Below are positions 8,292-17,938 of a DNA stretch of 64,000 nucleotides, piece after piece (position 1 is the stretch's first letter; each line of letters starts with the position of its first letter). Made by a program: the position numbers and the translations under genes. The stretch covers positions 1,364,001 to 1,428,000 of the forward strand of contig OZ242303.1 in NCBI GenBank assembly GCA_965207945.1, given 5' to 3'. The stretch comes from JAAOII01 sp965207945 (GTDB lineage: Bacteria > Pseudomonadota > Gammaproteobacteria > CBDBNL01 > JAAOII01). The notes under the pieces were generated by a model. It saw only the letters and a program-made list of their open reading frames with translations, did no database searches and had not been told where the DNA came from.

Positions 8292-9431
8292 TTATGTTAC
8301 CTTACGGCTATGAACTGCAACCGACATAAGGATGCCAAATGCCCCCATAGTAGTAACCAAAGAAGTTCCGCCATAACTTATCAAAGGCAAGGGAACTCCC
8401 ACTATGGGTAGCAGCCCTGTAACCATTCCTATATTAATAAGTATATAGCTGGAAAAAATAAAAATCAGTCCGCCACAGAATAGCTTTTCAAATGAGTCCC
8501 TTGCCTGCATGGCAATATAAAAGCTGCGGATAATGACTAAAAAGTAAATTGATAATAATAACAAAACCCCTAAAAGACCATTCTCTTCTGCAAATACTGA
8601 GAAAATAAAATCTGTATGGGTCTCGGGTAAGAACTCGTAGTTTGCTTGATGGCTATTGCCCCATCCCTTACCAAATACCCCTCCAGTTCCCACAGCTATT
8701 TTGGATTGGATTAAACTCCAACCAGAACCCAATGGGTCGGAATCTGGGTCAACAAAAGAAAGTATCCTCTTCTTATGGTAATCATGCAAAATGTAACGCC
8801 AAGCCAAAGGCAAACTCGCAGCAAAAATAACTAACATAGGCACAACTATTTTCATCCGTATACCAGCAAGAAAAATTAGACAAGCAGCGGAAGATACTAT
8901 GATTATCGCCGTTCCTAAATCTGGTTGTAAAAATACCAAAGCAACTGGAATAAAAACCACACATATTATGGCAGCCAACTGATGCCAACTAATAGGGAGG
9001 GGTTTGTAGGTTAATAACCAGCAGATAGTTAAGGGTAGAACTATTTTCATATATTCTGATGGCTGAAAATTAACTAAACCAAGATTAATCCAACGTCTAG
9101 AACCATTTATCTCAAGCCCAATAAACAACGTTAGGATTAATAAAAATAGTCCAGCAATATATAGAATAAAAGCAAATCTGCGAAAATGATATATCTCAAA
9201 CCTTGCAACTGTAAACATTGCAACAAAGCCGAGTCCAAAGAATACTGCTTGCTTGGATACTAAGATTGTATTCCCTCCACTGGCACTATATATAGTGAAC
9301 AAACTAATAACCATAAGGAGCGCAAGTAGCAGCACTAAGGGGATATCAAGGTTAGTTGATTCAATACGAGATAGCCGAGCAATAAAAGACCTTTTTATAA
9401 AACGGTCGCGGCGTAGAATATTAGTACTCAT
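8292..9431 (-). CDS. rodA: peptidoglycan glycosyltransferase RodA (SEDS)
   Basis: Inner-membrane SEDS glycosyltransferase that polymerises lipid II during rod-shape elongation together with PBP2. 379 residues with about ten hydrophobic segments. Signature stretches are RRWINLGLVNFQPSEYMKI (with the conserved Glu-Tyr/Pro-Ser), FLQPDLGTAII, GWGNSHQANYEFLPETHTDF and the C-terminal GVPLPLISYGGTSLV. The first 35 residues are charged and cytosolic. Its ATG overlaps the mrdA stop by one base (TAATG), indicating translational coupling with its partner. Confidence 0.97.
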   Translation of the reverse strand: MSTNILRRDRFIKRSFIARLSRIESTNLDIPLVLLLALLMVISLFTIYSASGGNTILVSKQAVFFGLGFVAMFTVARFEIYHFRRFAFILYIAGLFLLILTLFIGLEINGSRRWINLGLVNFQPSEYMKIVLPLTICWLLTYKPLPISWHQLAAIICVVFIPVALVFLQPDLGTAIIIVSSAACLIFLAGIRMKIVVPMLVIFAASLPLAWRYILHDYHKKRILSFVDPDSDPLGSGWSLIQSKIAVGTGGVFGKGWGNSHQANYEFLPETHTDFIFSVFAEENGLLGVLLLLSIYFLVIIRSFYIAMQARDSFEKLFCGGLIFIFSSYILINIGMVTGLLPIVGVPLPLISYGGTSLVTTMGAFGILMSVAVHSRKVT

Positions 9432-11287
9432 TATTGCAACCCAATCTTATCTTCACCTAATATTAGATAATCCGTCACTTCTCTTGCAAGCAGAGCCGCT
9501 CGAGAACCAGAGCCGCCATTTTCTAACACGACTGTAACTATATACTTAGGTTTATCTGCTGGCACATATCCAGTGAACGAAGCATGGTCTTGCCACTCTT
9601 CCCTTATTTCTCGTCCCTCACGTTTTGCCGCTTCAACAATTCTAAGAGATACCACTTGCGAGGTCCCAGTTTTTCCAGCCATTAGATAAGCGGCATCATC
9701 GCCTGCTCTTCTTGCTGTTCCTTCTTTGTGATGCATAACTTCTTCCATGCCTGAGAAGACCAAGTCCCAATTCTTTTCATCGGAGCTAATCGCCATATCT
9801 GAAGATTCTTCATACACTACCTCTGTTGCAATTTGTTTAACCAGACGCGGTCTAATATCCTTGCCCTTGTTGACCAAAATTAAAGTTGCAGCTGCCAGCT
9901 GCATAGGGGTGGATACAAAATACCCTTGCCCTATTCCCATATTAACTGTATCGCCAGGAAACCAAGGAAGATTATGTTTTTCTATTTTCCATTGTCTGGT
10001 CGGTAGGGGTAAGGGTAATTCATCATGGATATCATGAGCACTTTTTTTACCGAAGCCAAAACTCTCAAGACCTCCTTTCATCAAATCATAGCCCATGTTG
10101 GCTGCCAGATTATAAAAGTATGTGTCCGAAGACACTCGTATAGCCCGTTTTAGATTAACCTCGCCATGCCCTGACCTCTTCCAATTACGAAATACAATAT
10201 TACTATTAGGCAGGCGAAAATATCCTTTATCAAATATAGTATCTTTGGGTGTAACCACTTTATTACTCAAAGCAATGATGGAATAAAATGGCTTAATTGT
10301 TGAGCCAGGCGGGTATCTGCCGGCAACTGCGCGGTTAAGTAATGGAGCAGATTTCTGATTGCGCAGATTAGCAAACTCTCTACGACTAATCCCCGCAACA
10401 AACTTGTTGTTATCGTAAGATGGCTTGCTAATCATTGAAACAATCCCTCCGCTATTAGCATCCAAAACTATAATCGCCCCTTTTTTATCTCCAAGCACAT
10501 CCCACACAAATTTTTGAATATTCATATCAAGCCATAATGACATATCAAGTCCCCTTTGTGGTCTTTCCTGGCGATACACTTCCACCACTCTGCCATAAGC
10601 ATTAACTCCAACCTCTTCTACACCTGGAACACCTCTTAGCTCCTTTTCGTAAAAACGTTCAAGCCCTAATTTACCTATTCTGTTCAGGTCACGATAATAG
10701 TCAACATCAATACTCTGCTTATCCTTATCCGATACTACTCCCGTGTAACCAATCGTATGACTCACTAACTCCCCCCGCGGATAAAATCTCTGAAAATGTG
10801 GCTGGATATCAATGCCAGATAATCTATAGCGATTAACCATTAATTTGGCAATTTCTTCTTCTGTCAGGACTTCATGCAGCAAGATTAGCTGATTACGTCT
10901 TCTGACATTTGCCAGCTCTTTATAAAAGCTTTGGAGGGCTTCTTCTTTCAATGGGACCAATTTTCCAATCCCCTTTATAAGAAGTTCTGTGTTTTTTATC
11001 TTAAGAGGATGGACATATAAGGCGTAAGATAATATGTTGCCTGCCAATAACCTTCCTTTGGCATCATACACTAACCCTCTTTCTGGGGTTATGGTGCGTA
11101 ATCTTATGTGGTAATCCTCAGCGCGACTAATCTGTTCATCATAGTTGATTAATTGCAAGTAGGCAACTCTTGACAATATTACGACAAACATTATCAGAAG
11201 CATAAAACTAAGCGCTCCTATGCGGACGCGGAAAATTCTATTCTCTTCTCCCTGATTTCTTATTGCCTTGCTTGAAAAAAGTGCCAT
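9431..11287 (-). CDS. mrdA: penicillin-binding protein 2
   Basis: Transpeptidase of the elongasome that cross-links strands made by RodA. 618 residues: short cytosolic tail, one membrane anchor (about 25-45), pedestal/dimerisation domain (RGLVYDAKGRLLAGN, RFYPRGELVSHTIGYTG), then the transpeptidase domain. The three active-site motifs are present: Ser329-Thr-Ile-Lys332 (YPPGSTIKP), Ser386-Ser-Asp388 and Lys539-Thr-Gly-Thr (AGKTGTSQV). It lies 61 bp downstream of rsfS; the rlmH gene usually found between them is not there. Confidence 0.97.
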   Translation of the reverse strand: MALFSSKAIRNQGEENRIFRVRIGALSFMLLIMFVVILSRVAYLQLINYDEQISRAEDYHIRLRTITPERGLVYDAKGRLLAGNILSYALYVHPLKIKNTELLIKGIGKLVPLKEEALQSFYKELANVRRRNQLILLHEVLTEEEIAKLMVNRYRLSGIDIQPHFQRFYPRGELVSHTIGYTGVVSDKDKQSIDVDYYRDLNRIGKLGLERFYEKELRGVPGVEEVGVNAYGRVVEVYRQERPQRGLDMSLWLDMNIQKFVWDVLGDKKGAIIVLDANSGGIVSMISKPSYDNNKFVAGISRREFANLRNQKSAPLLNRAVAGRYPPGSTIKPFYSIIALSNKVVTPKDTIFDKGYFRLPNSNIVFRNWKRSGHGEVNLKRAIRVSSDTYFYNLAANMGYDLMKGGLESFGFGKKSAHDIHDELPLPLPTRQWKIEKHNLPWFPGDTVNMGIGQGYFVSTPMQLAAATLILVNKGKDIRPRLVKQIATEVVYEESSDMAISSDEKNWDLVFSGMEEVMHHKEGTARRAGDDAAYLMAGKTGTSQVVSLRIVEAAKREGREIREEWQDHASFTGYVPADKPKYIVTVVLENGGSGSRAALLAREVTDYLILGEDKIGLQ

Positions 11288-11348
11288 TAATAGTAATTAT
11301 ATATGGGAATAAATCAAATATACTTTATTGAATCATCGTCCGCTTTTA

Positions 11349-11765
11349 TCACTTGCTTTCAGGCGGCACACTCCATAACGATTCCAGCTGATAAAGTTCC
11401 CTTTGCTCAGAAGACATAACATGGGCTATAACTGAGTTTAGGTCTATTAGCACCCATTCTTTACTATCTTCACCCTCAACTCCTAACACTTCCACATTAT
11501 TCTGTTTTGCCGCCTCTAATATGCGACTGCATATACCCTTAATATGGCGACTAGAAGAACCAGCCGCCACTAGCATATAATCGGTTATATCAGTTATTTC
11601 GCGCACATCCATACAAACTGGGTTATCCCCTTTTATATCCTCCATTGCCGCAAGTAGGATATTTGCTATATCCTTGCTGCTCATATTCTTGCTCTTGCCT
11701 TTGCCCTTGTCATTACTTTTCCCTACACTCTTGCTCGTGCTCATATTCTGTTTTTCAGCTTCCAT
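11349..11765 (-). CDS. rsfS: ribosomal silencing factor RsfS
   Basis: Binds L14 (uL14) of the large ribosomal subunit and blocks subunit joining in starvation. 138 residues; the core begins near residue 30 (IANILLAAMEDIKGDNPVCM) and includes MLVAAGSSSRHIKGIC and EGEDSKEWVLIDLNSVIAHV. The first 30 residues are an unusual Lys/Ser/Gly/Asn-rich tail (SVGKSNDKGKGKSK) not normal for the family. The ATG at 11765 overlaps nadD by 11 bp; an internal ATG at 11744 would shorten but not remove the tail. Confidence 0.93.
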   Translation of the reverse strand: MEAEKQNMSTSKSVGKSNDKGKGKSKNMSSKDIANILLAAMEDIKGDNPVCMDVREITDITDYMLVAAGSSSRHIKGICSRILEAAKQNNVEVLGVEGEDSKEWVLIDLNSVIAHVMSSEQRELYQLESLWSVPPESK

Positions 11766-12531
11766 TTAGCTTATATAGTTGATTGATTTTAATATATTCA
11801 AATACCTGTGGTGTAACTAAGAATGAAATATCCTCGCCAGCCGCTAATTTAGCGCGGATATCAGAAGAGGAAATATCAAGCACAGGCAGTTTAACCTTTA
11901 TTATACCGCCATTAGGGCGGGAAATAAAGCCATCGGACGGATTAAGCGTGTCGTCTGCTTGATTTATTTGGTTTATATCTTGTGAGTGTTTAGAGGATTT
12001 AATAGGGTTGGATAATTTAGTCGCATCAATCTGCTCGCTAATAATCTTCCCCTTTTCGTTACTTATCACTGCAGCACTCGGCGAGGTGTTATGTCTATTA
12101 ATAACCAAAATATTAGTTAAGTTAAATAATGATTGCCACTGATGCCACTCATCCAAAGATGCATAAACATCATCGCCCACTATAAAACTGAAATGACAAT
12201 CATTGCCATAAAGTTGACGCAGTTGGGTTAAAGTATTTATGGTGTAATTGGCAGTTGCCTCGTTCGTGCTACCCTGCATTGGATCCCCCTCCTCTATATT
12301 AGATGCCTCAACTGTTTCCAGCGCAAAATTATTATAACCTTTCAGCGCCAACTCCACCATCGCCAACCTTGATGGGACATCTGCAAGCGGTATCTTGGCA
12401 GTGGGGGAAACAGCATAAGGAATGATGAATAGTTTGGTGTAGTTAAAAATCTCATTAAGCGCAATGAGCATTCTTAAGTGCCCTATATGAATAGGGTCAA
12501 AAGCGCCACCCAAAAAAGCGAAGGATTTCAA
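11755..12531 (-). CDS. nadD: nicotinate-nucleotide adenylyltransferase, with insert
   Basis: Makes deamido-NAD from nicotinate mononucleotide and ATP. The nucleotidyltransferase motif GGAFDPIHIGH is at residues 8-18 and ISSSDIRAKL near the C-terminus. NYTINTL and FIVGDD are also typical. At 258 residues it is some 40 residues longer than usual. The excess is a hydrophilic insert at about 148-210 (11902-12090) before the last Rossmann strand, plus a shorter one near 79-94. The start must be the TTG at 12531, because a stop lies ten codons upstream and no ATG or GTG precedes the motif; no Shine-Dalgarno is visible. It overlaps rsfS by 11 bp. Confidence 0.93.
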   Translation of the reverse strand: MKSFAFLGGAFDPIHIGHLRMLIALNEIFNYTKLFIIPYAVSPTAKIPLADVPSRLAMVELALKGYNNFALETVEASNIEEGDPMQGSTNEATANYTINTLTQLRQLYGNDCHFSFIVGDDVYASLDEWHQWQSLFNLTNILVINRHNTSPSAAVISNEKGKIISEQIDATKLSNPIKSSKHSQDINQINQADDTLNPSDGFISRPNGGIIKVKLPVLDISSSDIRAKLAAGEDISFLVTPQVFEYIKINQLYKLNGS

Positions 12532-12631
12532 AGGCGGAAAGGACTTGTGAGAGTTATACTAATAGAACCAGCTTTAAGTTGCATAGTCCTATTATATAAC
12601 AAAAATAAACTATGCCTCGCCCATAATAATT

Positions 12632-15600
12632 CTATTCATGGAAAATACTTGGCAAAGGCGCAGCAAGAGGAATAGTAAGAGGAATAGCAACCAACATTGG
12701 CAGGTCGGCACCAGTGCCAAAATTCCATATAGCTTCATCCCAGCCAGTAGACACAGCAGTTAAGGCGCGTAGCTCATAAAGCGTCTGAAAGGTTCCGAAA
12801 GTATTAGTGAAACCCCGCCGCGAAGATTCACGGCTAGCACTGTAATAAGAATTGCTAACCGGACGAGTTTTAGAAACGAAGAATGGCACTGCTATCCATC
12901 CGGTGTTTAAAAATTTGTTAACCGGAGGACTATCATAAGCATAACCAATCAATCCTCCTGCATTTTTAGAAGCGGATATATCACCCTCAGCTACCGCATA
13001 AGAATTGCTAATTGGACTTTCATGAGCATTGCCAACCAATCCTCCTGCATTTTTAGAAGCGGATATATCACCCGCAACTACTGCATAAGAATTGCTAATT
13101 GGACTTTCATTAGCCCAGCCAACCAATCCTCCTGCATTTTTAGAAGCAGATATATCACCCGCAGCTACTGCATAAGATTTGCTAATCTGACTTTCATGAG
13201 CATTGCCAACCAATCCTCCTGCATTATTAAAAGCGGATATATTGCCCGGAACTACTGCATAAGAATTGCTAATCTGGCTATAATAAGCTCTGCCAATCAA
13301 TCCTCCTGATGAAGAATCATAAGAATCAGAAGATGATATATTGCCCACAATTATTGCATAAGAATTGCTAATCTGACTACCATCAACATAGCCAACCAAT
13401 CCTCCTGCAAAAAAAGAAGAATGTATATTACTTTCAACTACTGCATAAGAATTGCTAATCTGGCTTTCATGAGCATAGCCAACCAATCCTCCTGAACTAT
13501 AAGGAGAGGATATATTGCCAACCAGAACCCCAACATCACTTATATTGGCGCCGCTTACATAACCAAACAAACCAGCATATTCATAGCCCGAACTACTTAG
13601 CCCGCTTATGTTGTAACCATTACCATCAAAATTGCCAGTAAATCCGTTAGATGAGTTATCGCCAATGGGTCGCCAATTGGATATGGTGGATAGGTCTATA
13701 TTCCCAGTTAGAATATAGTCGCCAGATAAAGTGGAGCGATTAGTGCCAATAGCCGCAAGTTCAGCGGCATTGCTGATGATAGTTGGACCTTCAGCGATAA
13801 TGTTAATGACAGGCGGAACTTCAGCGGTAACATTAATGACAGGCGGAACCTTAGCGTCAATGTTGATGACGTAATACAAAGAACGTAATCTTGGCAGGTC
13901 GGCATCAGTGCCAAAATTCCAGACATCCACATCCCAGCCAGCAGATACAGCAGTTAAGGCGCGCAGTTCATCAACTGTTTGAGAAATTCCAAAAGAATTA
14001 CTAAAATATTCACGGCTAGCACTGTAATAAGAATGGCTAATCAAACTCTCTCTAGCCCAGCCAACCAATCCTCCCGCATAAGCAGCAAAATTATATTGGT
14101 GTGAAGCCCACGAATATGATGTATAGGAAACATCAGTAAATATATCACCCTCAACTAATACATAAGAATTACTTATTGGACTTTCATAAGCCAAGCCGAT
14201 CAATCCTCCCGCATACTTAGCAGAAGATATATCACCATCAACTAATGCATAAGAATTACTAATCCAGCTATTTGCAGCCGCACCAATCAATCCTCCTGCA
14301 GAAGACAAAGGACGAAAAATAGAAGAGGATATATCCCCCTCAACTGATGCATAAGAATTGCTAACCTGACTATTATAAGCATAGCCAACCAATCCCCCTG
14401 TACTATAAGAAGAGGATATATTGTCAACTATAACTCCAACATCACTTATATAGGCACCACTTACATAACCAAACAAACCAGCATATTCATAACCAAAACT
14501 ACTTAGCCCACTTATGCTATAGCCATTGCCATCAAAACTGCCAGTAAATTTATAATATCGGTTGCCAATGGGTTGCCAATTGGATATGGTGGATAGGTCT
14601 ATATTCCCAGTTAGAATATAGTCGCCAGATAAAGTGAAGCTATTAGTGCCAATAGCCGCAAGTTCAGCCGCATTGCTGATAATAGTTGGACCTTCAGCGG
14701 CATTGCTGATGATAGTTGGAACTTCAGCAGTAGCATTGATAGTGGGTGGGGACCCAGTAGTCGCGTATAGGATAATATCAGGGTGAGGCAAAGAACGTAA
14801 TCTTGGCAGGTCGGCATCAGTGCCAAAATTCCAGACATCCCCGCCCCAGCCAGTAGATACAACAGTTAAAGCGCGCAGTTCAGAAAGTGTCTGAGAAATT
14901 CCAAAATAATTACTAAAGTCCCCTTGCGAATATTCACGGCTAGCACTGTAATAAGAATTGCTAACCAGAGGACTTTCATAAGCATAGCCAATCAATCCTC
15001 CTGCATCATTAGAAGAGGATATATAACCCGCAACTACTGCATAAGAATTGCTAATAGGACTTTCATTAATATAGCCAACTAACCCTCCTGCCTCATCAGA
15101 AGCGGATATATTACCCTCAACTACTGCATAAGAATTACTAATAGGACTTTCATAAGCCCAGCCAACCAACCCTCCTGCCTCATCAAAAGCGGATATATCG
15201 CCCGCAACCACTGCATAAGAATTGCTAATAGGGCTTTCATAAGCTAAGCCAACCAATCCTCCTGTCTCATAAGAAGCGGATATATTGCCTGCAACTAATG
15301 CATAAGAATTGCTAATCTCACTATAATAAGCAGAACCAACCAATCCTCCTGCCGAAGAATCATAAGTAGCATAAGTTGATATATTGCCCACAACTAATGC
15401 ATAAGAATTGCTAATCCTGCTACTATCAGCCCTGCCAATCAATCCTCCTGCATAAGCAGAATAATAAGTAGAAGAAGAGAATATATTGCCAGCTATAACT
15501 CCAACATCACTTATATAGGCGCCACTTACATAGCCAAACAAACCAGCATATTCATAACCAAAACTACTTAGCCCACTTATGCTATAGCCATTGCCATCAA

Positions 15601-16348
15601 AACTGCCAGTAAATTTATAATATCGGTTGCCAATGGGTCGCCAATTGGATATCGCGGATAGGTCTATATTCCCAGTTAGAATATAGTCGCCAGATAAAGT
15701 GAAACTATTAGTGCCAATAGCCGCAAGTTCAGCGGCATTGCTGATGGTAGTTGGAACTTCAGCAGTAGCATTAATGGCAGGCGGAACTTCTGCGGTAACA
15801 TTGATGACAGGCGGAACTTCAGCAGTAGCATTAATGGCAGGCGGAACTTCTGCGGTAACATTGATAGTGGGTGGGGACCCAGTAGTTGCGGAAACGCTGG
15901 TCAAATCTGAACAGCTGGATAAATTACATGCTCTTACATGGTAGATGTATTCAGTGTTGGGCAACAGACCAGAGACAATATAATTAGTGACAGGAAGGAA
16001 AACAGTGGCAACTAATAACCCTATGCTGTTATATACTTGATAGTATGTAGCGCCCGAGACGCTATCCCAGGATATGCTTACAGAATTGGAACTCAACGCT
16101 GTGGCAGTAACGCTACTAGAACTGGAGGGAGGCAATGTTAGCGACTCATCATCAGTGCTAACTACATCTAAGGTACAAGAGATTAAAGAGAAGAGAATTA
16201 TAGGTGCAATAAGAAAACGTATATATCGCCTGATTCTTATGTAACAGTTAGTATATAGGCTAGTTGAGGTAGTTTGCTCTACCTGAGTGGCATCCCCATT
16301 AAATACGCAACGTCCTAAGACATCCGTCTTTTTAAAAAGATTATACAT
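12632..16348 (-). CDS. giant GLUG-repeat surface lipoprotein, three internal blocks
   Basis: Probable outer-membrane or surface lipoprotein of about 1240 residues; function unknown, adhesin-like by architecture. A long charged N-terminal region leads to IAPIILFSLISC, a signal-peptidase-II type lipobox. Then come a Ser/Pro linker and one fibronectin-III-like domain (SVSISWDSVSGATYYQVYN). Four 10-residue tandem units of the N-x-TAEVPPxI type follow. Three homologous blocks come next, each starting ISNAAELAAIGTN and each carrying GNIDLS, FDGNGYSISGLSS and a run of GLUG-type repeats (GGLVGxAxESxISNSYA). I count about 20 such repeats, each around 29 residues. Blocks end with WNFGTDADLPRL. I chose the ATG at 16348 over a TTG at 16360. 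A near-perfect sigma70 promoter lies upstream. It probably forms a long beta-rich stalk. Confidence 0.88.
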   Translation of the reverse strand: MYNLFKKTDVLGRCVFNGDATQVEQTTSTSLYTNCYIRIRRYIRFLIAPIILFSLISCTLDVVSTDDESLTLPPSSSSSVTATALSSNSVSISWDSVSGATYYQVYNSIGLLVATVFLPVTNYIVSGLLPNTEYIYHVRACNLSSCSDLTSVSATTGSPPTINVTAEVPPAINATAEVPPVINVTAEVPPAINATAEVPTTISNAAELAAIGTNSFTLSGDYILTGNIDLSAISNWRPIGNRYYKFTGSFDGNGYSISGLSSFGYEYAGLFGYVSGAYISDVGVIAGNIFSSSTYYSAYAGGLIGRADSSRISNSYALVVGNISTYATYDSSAGGLVGSAYYSEISNSYALVAGNISASYETGGLVGLAYESPISNSYAVVAGDISAFDEAGGLVGWAYESPISNSYAVVEGNISASDEAGGLVGYINESPISNSYAVVAGYISSSNDAGGLIGYAYESPLVSNSYYSASREYSQGDFSNYFGISQTLSELRALTVVSTGWGGDVWNFGTDADLPRLRSLPHPDIILYATTGSPPTINATAEVPTIISNAAEGPTIISNAAELAAIGTNSFTLSGDYILTGNIDLSTISNWQPIGNRYYKFTGSFDGNGYSISGLSSFGYEYAGLFGYVSGAYISDVGVIVDNISSSYSTGGLVGYAYNSQVSNSYASVEGDISSSIFRPLSSAGGLIGAAANSWISNSYALVDGDISSAKYAGGLIGLAYESPISNSYVLVEGDIFTDVSYTSYSWASHQYNFAAYAGGLVGWARESLISHSYYSASREYFSNSFGISQTVDELRALTAVSAGWDVDVWNFGTDADLPRLRSLYYVINIDAKVPPVINVTAEVPPVINIIAEGPTIISNAAELAAIGTNRSTLSGDYILTGNIDLSTISNWRPIGDNSSNGFTGNFDGNGYNISGLSSSGYEYAGLFGYVSGANISDVGVLVGNISSPYSSGGLVGYAHESQISNSYAVVESNIHSSFFAGGLVGYVDGSQISNSYAIIVGNISSSDSYDSSSGGLIGRAYYSQISNSYAVVPGNISAFNNAGGLVGNAHESQISKSYAVAAGDISASKNAGGLVGWANESPISNSYAVVAGDISASKNAGGLVGNAHESPISNSYAVAEGDISASKNAGGLIGYAYDSPPVNKFLNTGWIAVPFFVSKTRPVSNSYYSASRESSRRGFTNTFGTFQTLYELRALTAVSTGWDEAIWNFGTGADLPMLVAIPLTIPLAAPLPSIFHE

Positions 16349-16414
16349 AACATAGCTCAATGTGATTCGTTATCTATTTATCTATTTCACTAGTCTGTAA
16401 AATAATATAAATCA

Positions 16415-16436
16415 ATCATCACTTATTAGTGATGAT
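16415..16436. promoter_or_regulatory. inverted repeat in the leader of the GLUG lipoprotein gene
   Basis: ATCATCAC (16415-16422), six bases, GTGATGAT (16429-16436): a perfect 8-bp dyad. It falls about 10-31 bases downstream of the start predicted from the adjacent promoter, so it could be an operator or a short leader hairpin. Confidence 0.45.
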
Positions 16437-16452
16437 TACACTAACACAAATA

Positions 16453-16480
16453 ATTATACCACCTTTAAAATTAATGTCAA
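16453..16480 (-). promoter_or_regulatory. consensus sigma70 promoter for the GLUG lipoprotein gene
   Basis: On the minus strand TTGACA (16475-16480) and TATAAT (16453-16458) both match consensus exactly with 16-bp spacing. Transcription would start near 16446 and run into the gene beginning at 16348. It is the best promoter match I found in the window. Confidence 0.8.
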
Positions 16481-16547
16481 GTATATACGAATAAAAAAAT
16501 TAATACCAAATATAAGGGGGGTATATGCGCCGTCCCCAGCTAGAGGA

Positions 16548-17831
16548 TTAGCTGCGAGTTTCGCCCGTGCCGAACACTACGAATTTCTGGCAGGTTAGCC
16601 CTTCCAAACCAACTGGTCCGCGCGCATGAAACTTATCGGTGGAAATTCCCACTTCAGCGCCGAGACCATATTCAAAGCCATCGGCAAAAGATGTTGAGGC
16701 GTTCCACATAACTGAGCTTGAATCCACTCCTCTTATAAATAACTCGCCACTGGAATACATATCAGTAATTATTGCATCTGTGTGATGCGAGGAGTATTGA
16801 TTAATATGCGTAATAGCCGCATTAAGATCATCCACCACCTTTATTGATAATATAGGAGCCAGGTATTCTTCAGACCAATCATCCTCAGTTGCCTGCTTAA
16901 TATTTGCCAATATCTGGCAAGTGCGCGGACAGCCACGCAATTCAACTTTATGCTGTTGCAATTCATCCGCCAGTTGTGGCAGAAAATCTGCGGCAACTTG
17001 CTTATGCACCAACAAACTCTCCATAGCATTGCACACTCCATAACGTCTGGTCTTGGCGTTTACTGATATCTTCAACGCCATTTCTAAATTGGCGTCCTTA
17101 TCAACATACACATGGCAGTTACCATCAAGATGCTTGATAACATTCACCTGCGACTCGCTGCTAATTTTTTCAATCAGTCCTTTACCGCCACGTGGTATCA
17201 GGACATCCAAATAATCTGTAGTGGAAATTAAATGCGAAATAATAGCGCGGTCGGTGGACTGCACCTGAGTAGCCGCTGCCGCTGGAAGGCCTGCCTTAGC
17301 CAAGGCGGTTTGCATAATCTCCGCTATTGCCATGTTGGAATTAATTGCTTCGGAGCCGCCACGTAGAATACAGGCATTACCCGACTTCAAACACAGCGAA
17401 GCGGCATCAGTGGTAACATTAGGACGCGACTCATAAATAATGCCTACAACTCCAAGTGGAACCCTCATCTTGCCAACTCTTATACCGCTTGGCAGGTACT
17501 TCATTTCGCTGGTTTCGCCAATAGGGTCAGCCAAGGATGCAACCTGCTTAAGCGAAGTTATCATGGAATTAATTGTTTCATCATTTAAAGCCAGACGCTC
17601 TAACAATGGCGCAGCAAGATTATTACTTTTGGCATTATCCATATCCTTGCTATTGGCAGCAAGAACATTATTGCGTTGTTTGTCAAGTAGGTCAGCCGCT
17701 ATGAGTAGAGCATTATTTTTTTGCGCTGTAGGGGCAGCTGCCATGATTGCTGCCGCAGTGCGAGCAGCTGAGCCGATATCGGCGACATATTTGCTTAGGT
17801 CGTCAATATGAGAATTAGCTTTTAATTGCAT
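16548..17831 (-). CDS. proA: gamma-glutamyl phosphate reductase
   Basis: NADPH-dependent reduction of gamma-glutamyl phosphate to glutamate semialdehyde, second step of proline synthesis. 427 residues, full length. Visible family features: VPLGVVGIIYESRPNVTTDA, LILRGGSEA-like CILRGGSEAINSN, LIPRGGKGLI, and the catalytic Cys in TRRYGVCNAMESLLV. The C-terminus has GLGAEVGISTDKFHARGPVG. proB is not adjacent. It lies downstream of clpB with a 107-bp gap containing a possible terminator. Confidence 0.97.
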   Translation of the reverse strand: MQLKANSHIDDLSKYVADIGSAARTAAAIMAAAPTAQKNNALLIAADLLDKQRNNVLAANSKDMDNAKSNNLAAPLLERLALNDETINSMITSLKQVASLADPIGETSEMKYLPSGIRVGKMRVPLGVVGIIYESRPNVTTDAASLCLKSGNACILRGGSEAINSNMAIAEIMQTALAKAGLPAAAATQVQSTDRAIISHLISTTDYLDVLIPRGGKGLIEKISSESQVNVIKHLDGNCHVYVDKDANLEMALKISVNAKTRRYGVCNAMESLLVHKQVAADFLPQLADELQQHKVELRGCPRTCQILANIKQATEDDWSEEYLAPILSIKVVDDLNAAITHINQYSSHHTDAIITDMYSSGELFIRGVDSSSVMWNASTSFADGFEYGLGAEVGISTDKFHARGPVGLEGLTCQKFVVFGTGETRS

Positions 17832-17892
17832 GTGGTTATTATATAGTAAAAATCCTTAATCTATATATGCCTGTATGCCTGTATACCTGCCT

Positions 17893-17911
17893 CCCCTAAA
17901 TTATCTAGGGG
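17893..17911. terminator. possible terminator/attenuator hairpin between clpB and proA
   Basis: CCCCTA (17893-17898) and TAGGGG (17906-17911) form a 6-bp stem on either strand; no run of T follows. The same gap has a duplicated AATTATCTAGG element and a short tandem repeat of TGCCTGTA (about 17866-17890). Confidence 0.3.
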
Positions 17912-17938
17912 GGAATTATCTAGGAGGAGGCGGGAGAG

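Noticed and set aside
12900..15500. Regular 81-87 bp repeats as a CRISPR or satellite
   Set aside because: They are in-frame codons for 29-residue GLUG repeats of one lipoprotein.
13022..15944. Open frames on the strand opposite the GLUG gene (for example 13022-13309 and 15699-15944, plus strand)
   Set aside because: Their products are translations of the antisense of protein repeats; no ribosome-binding site or independent support.
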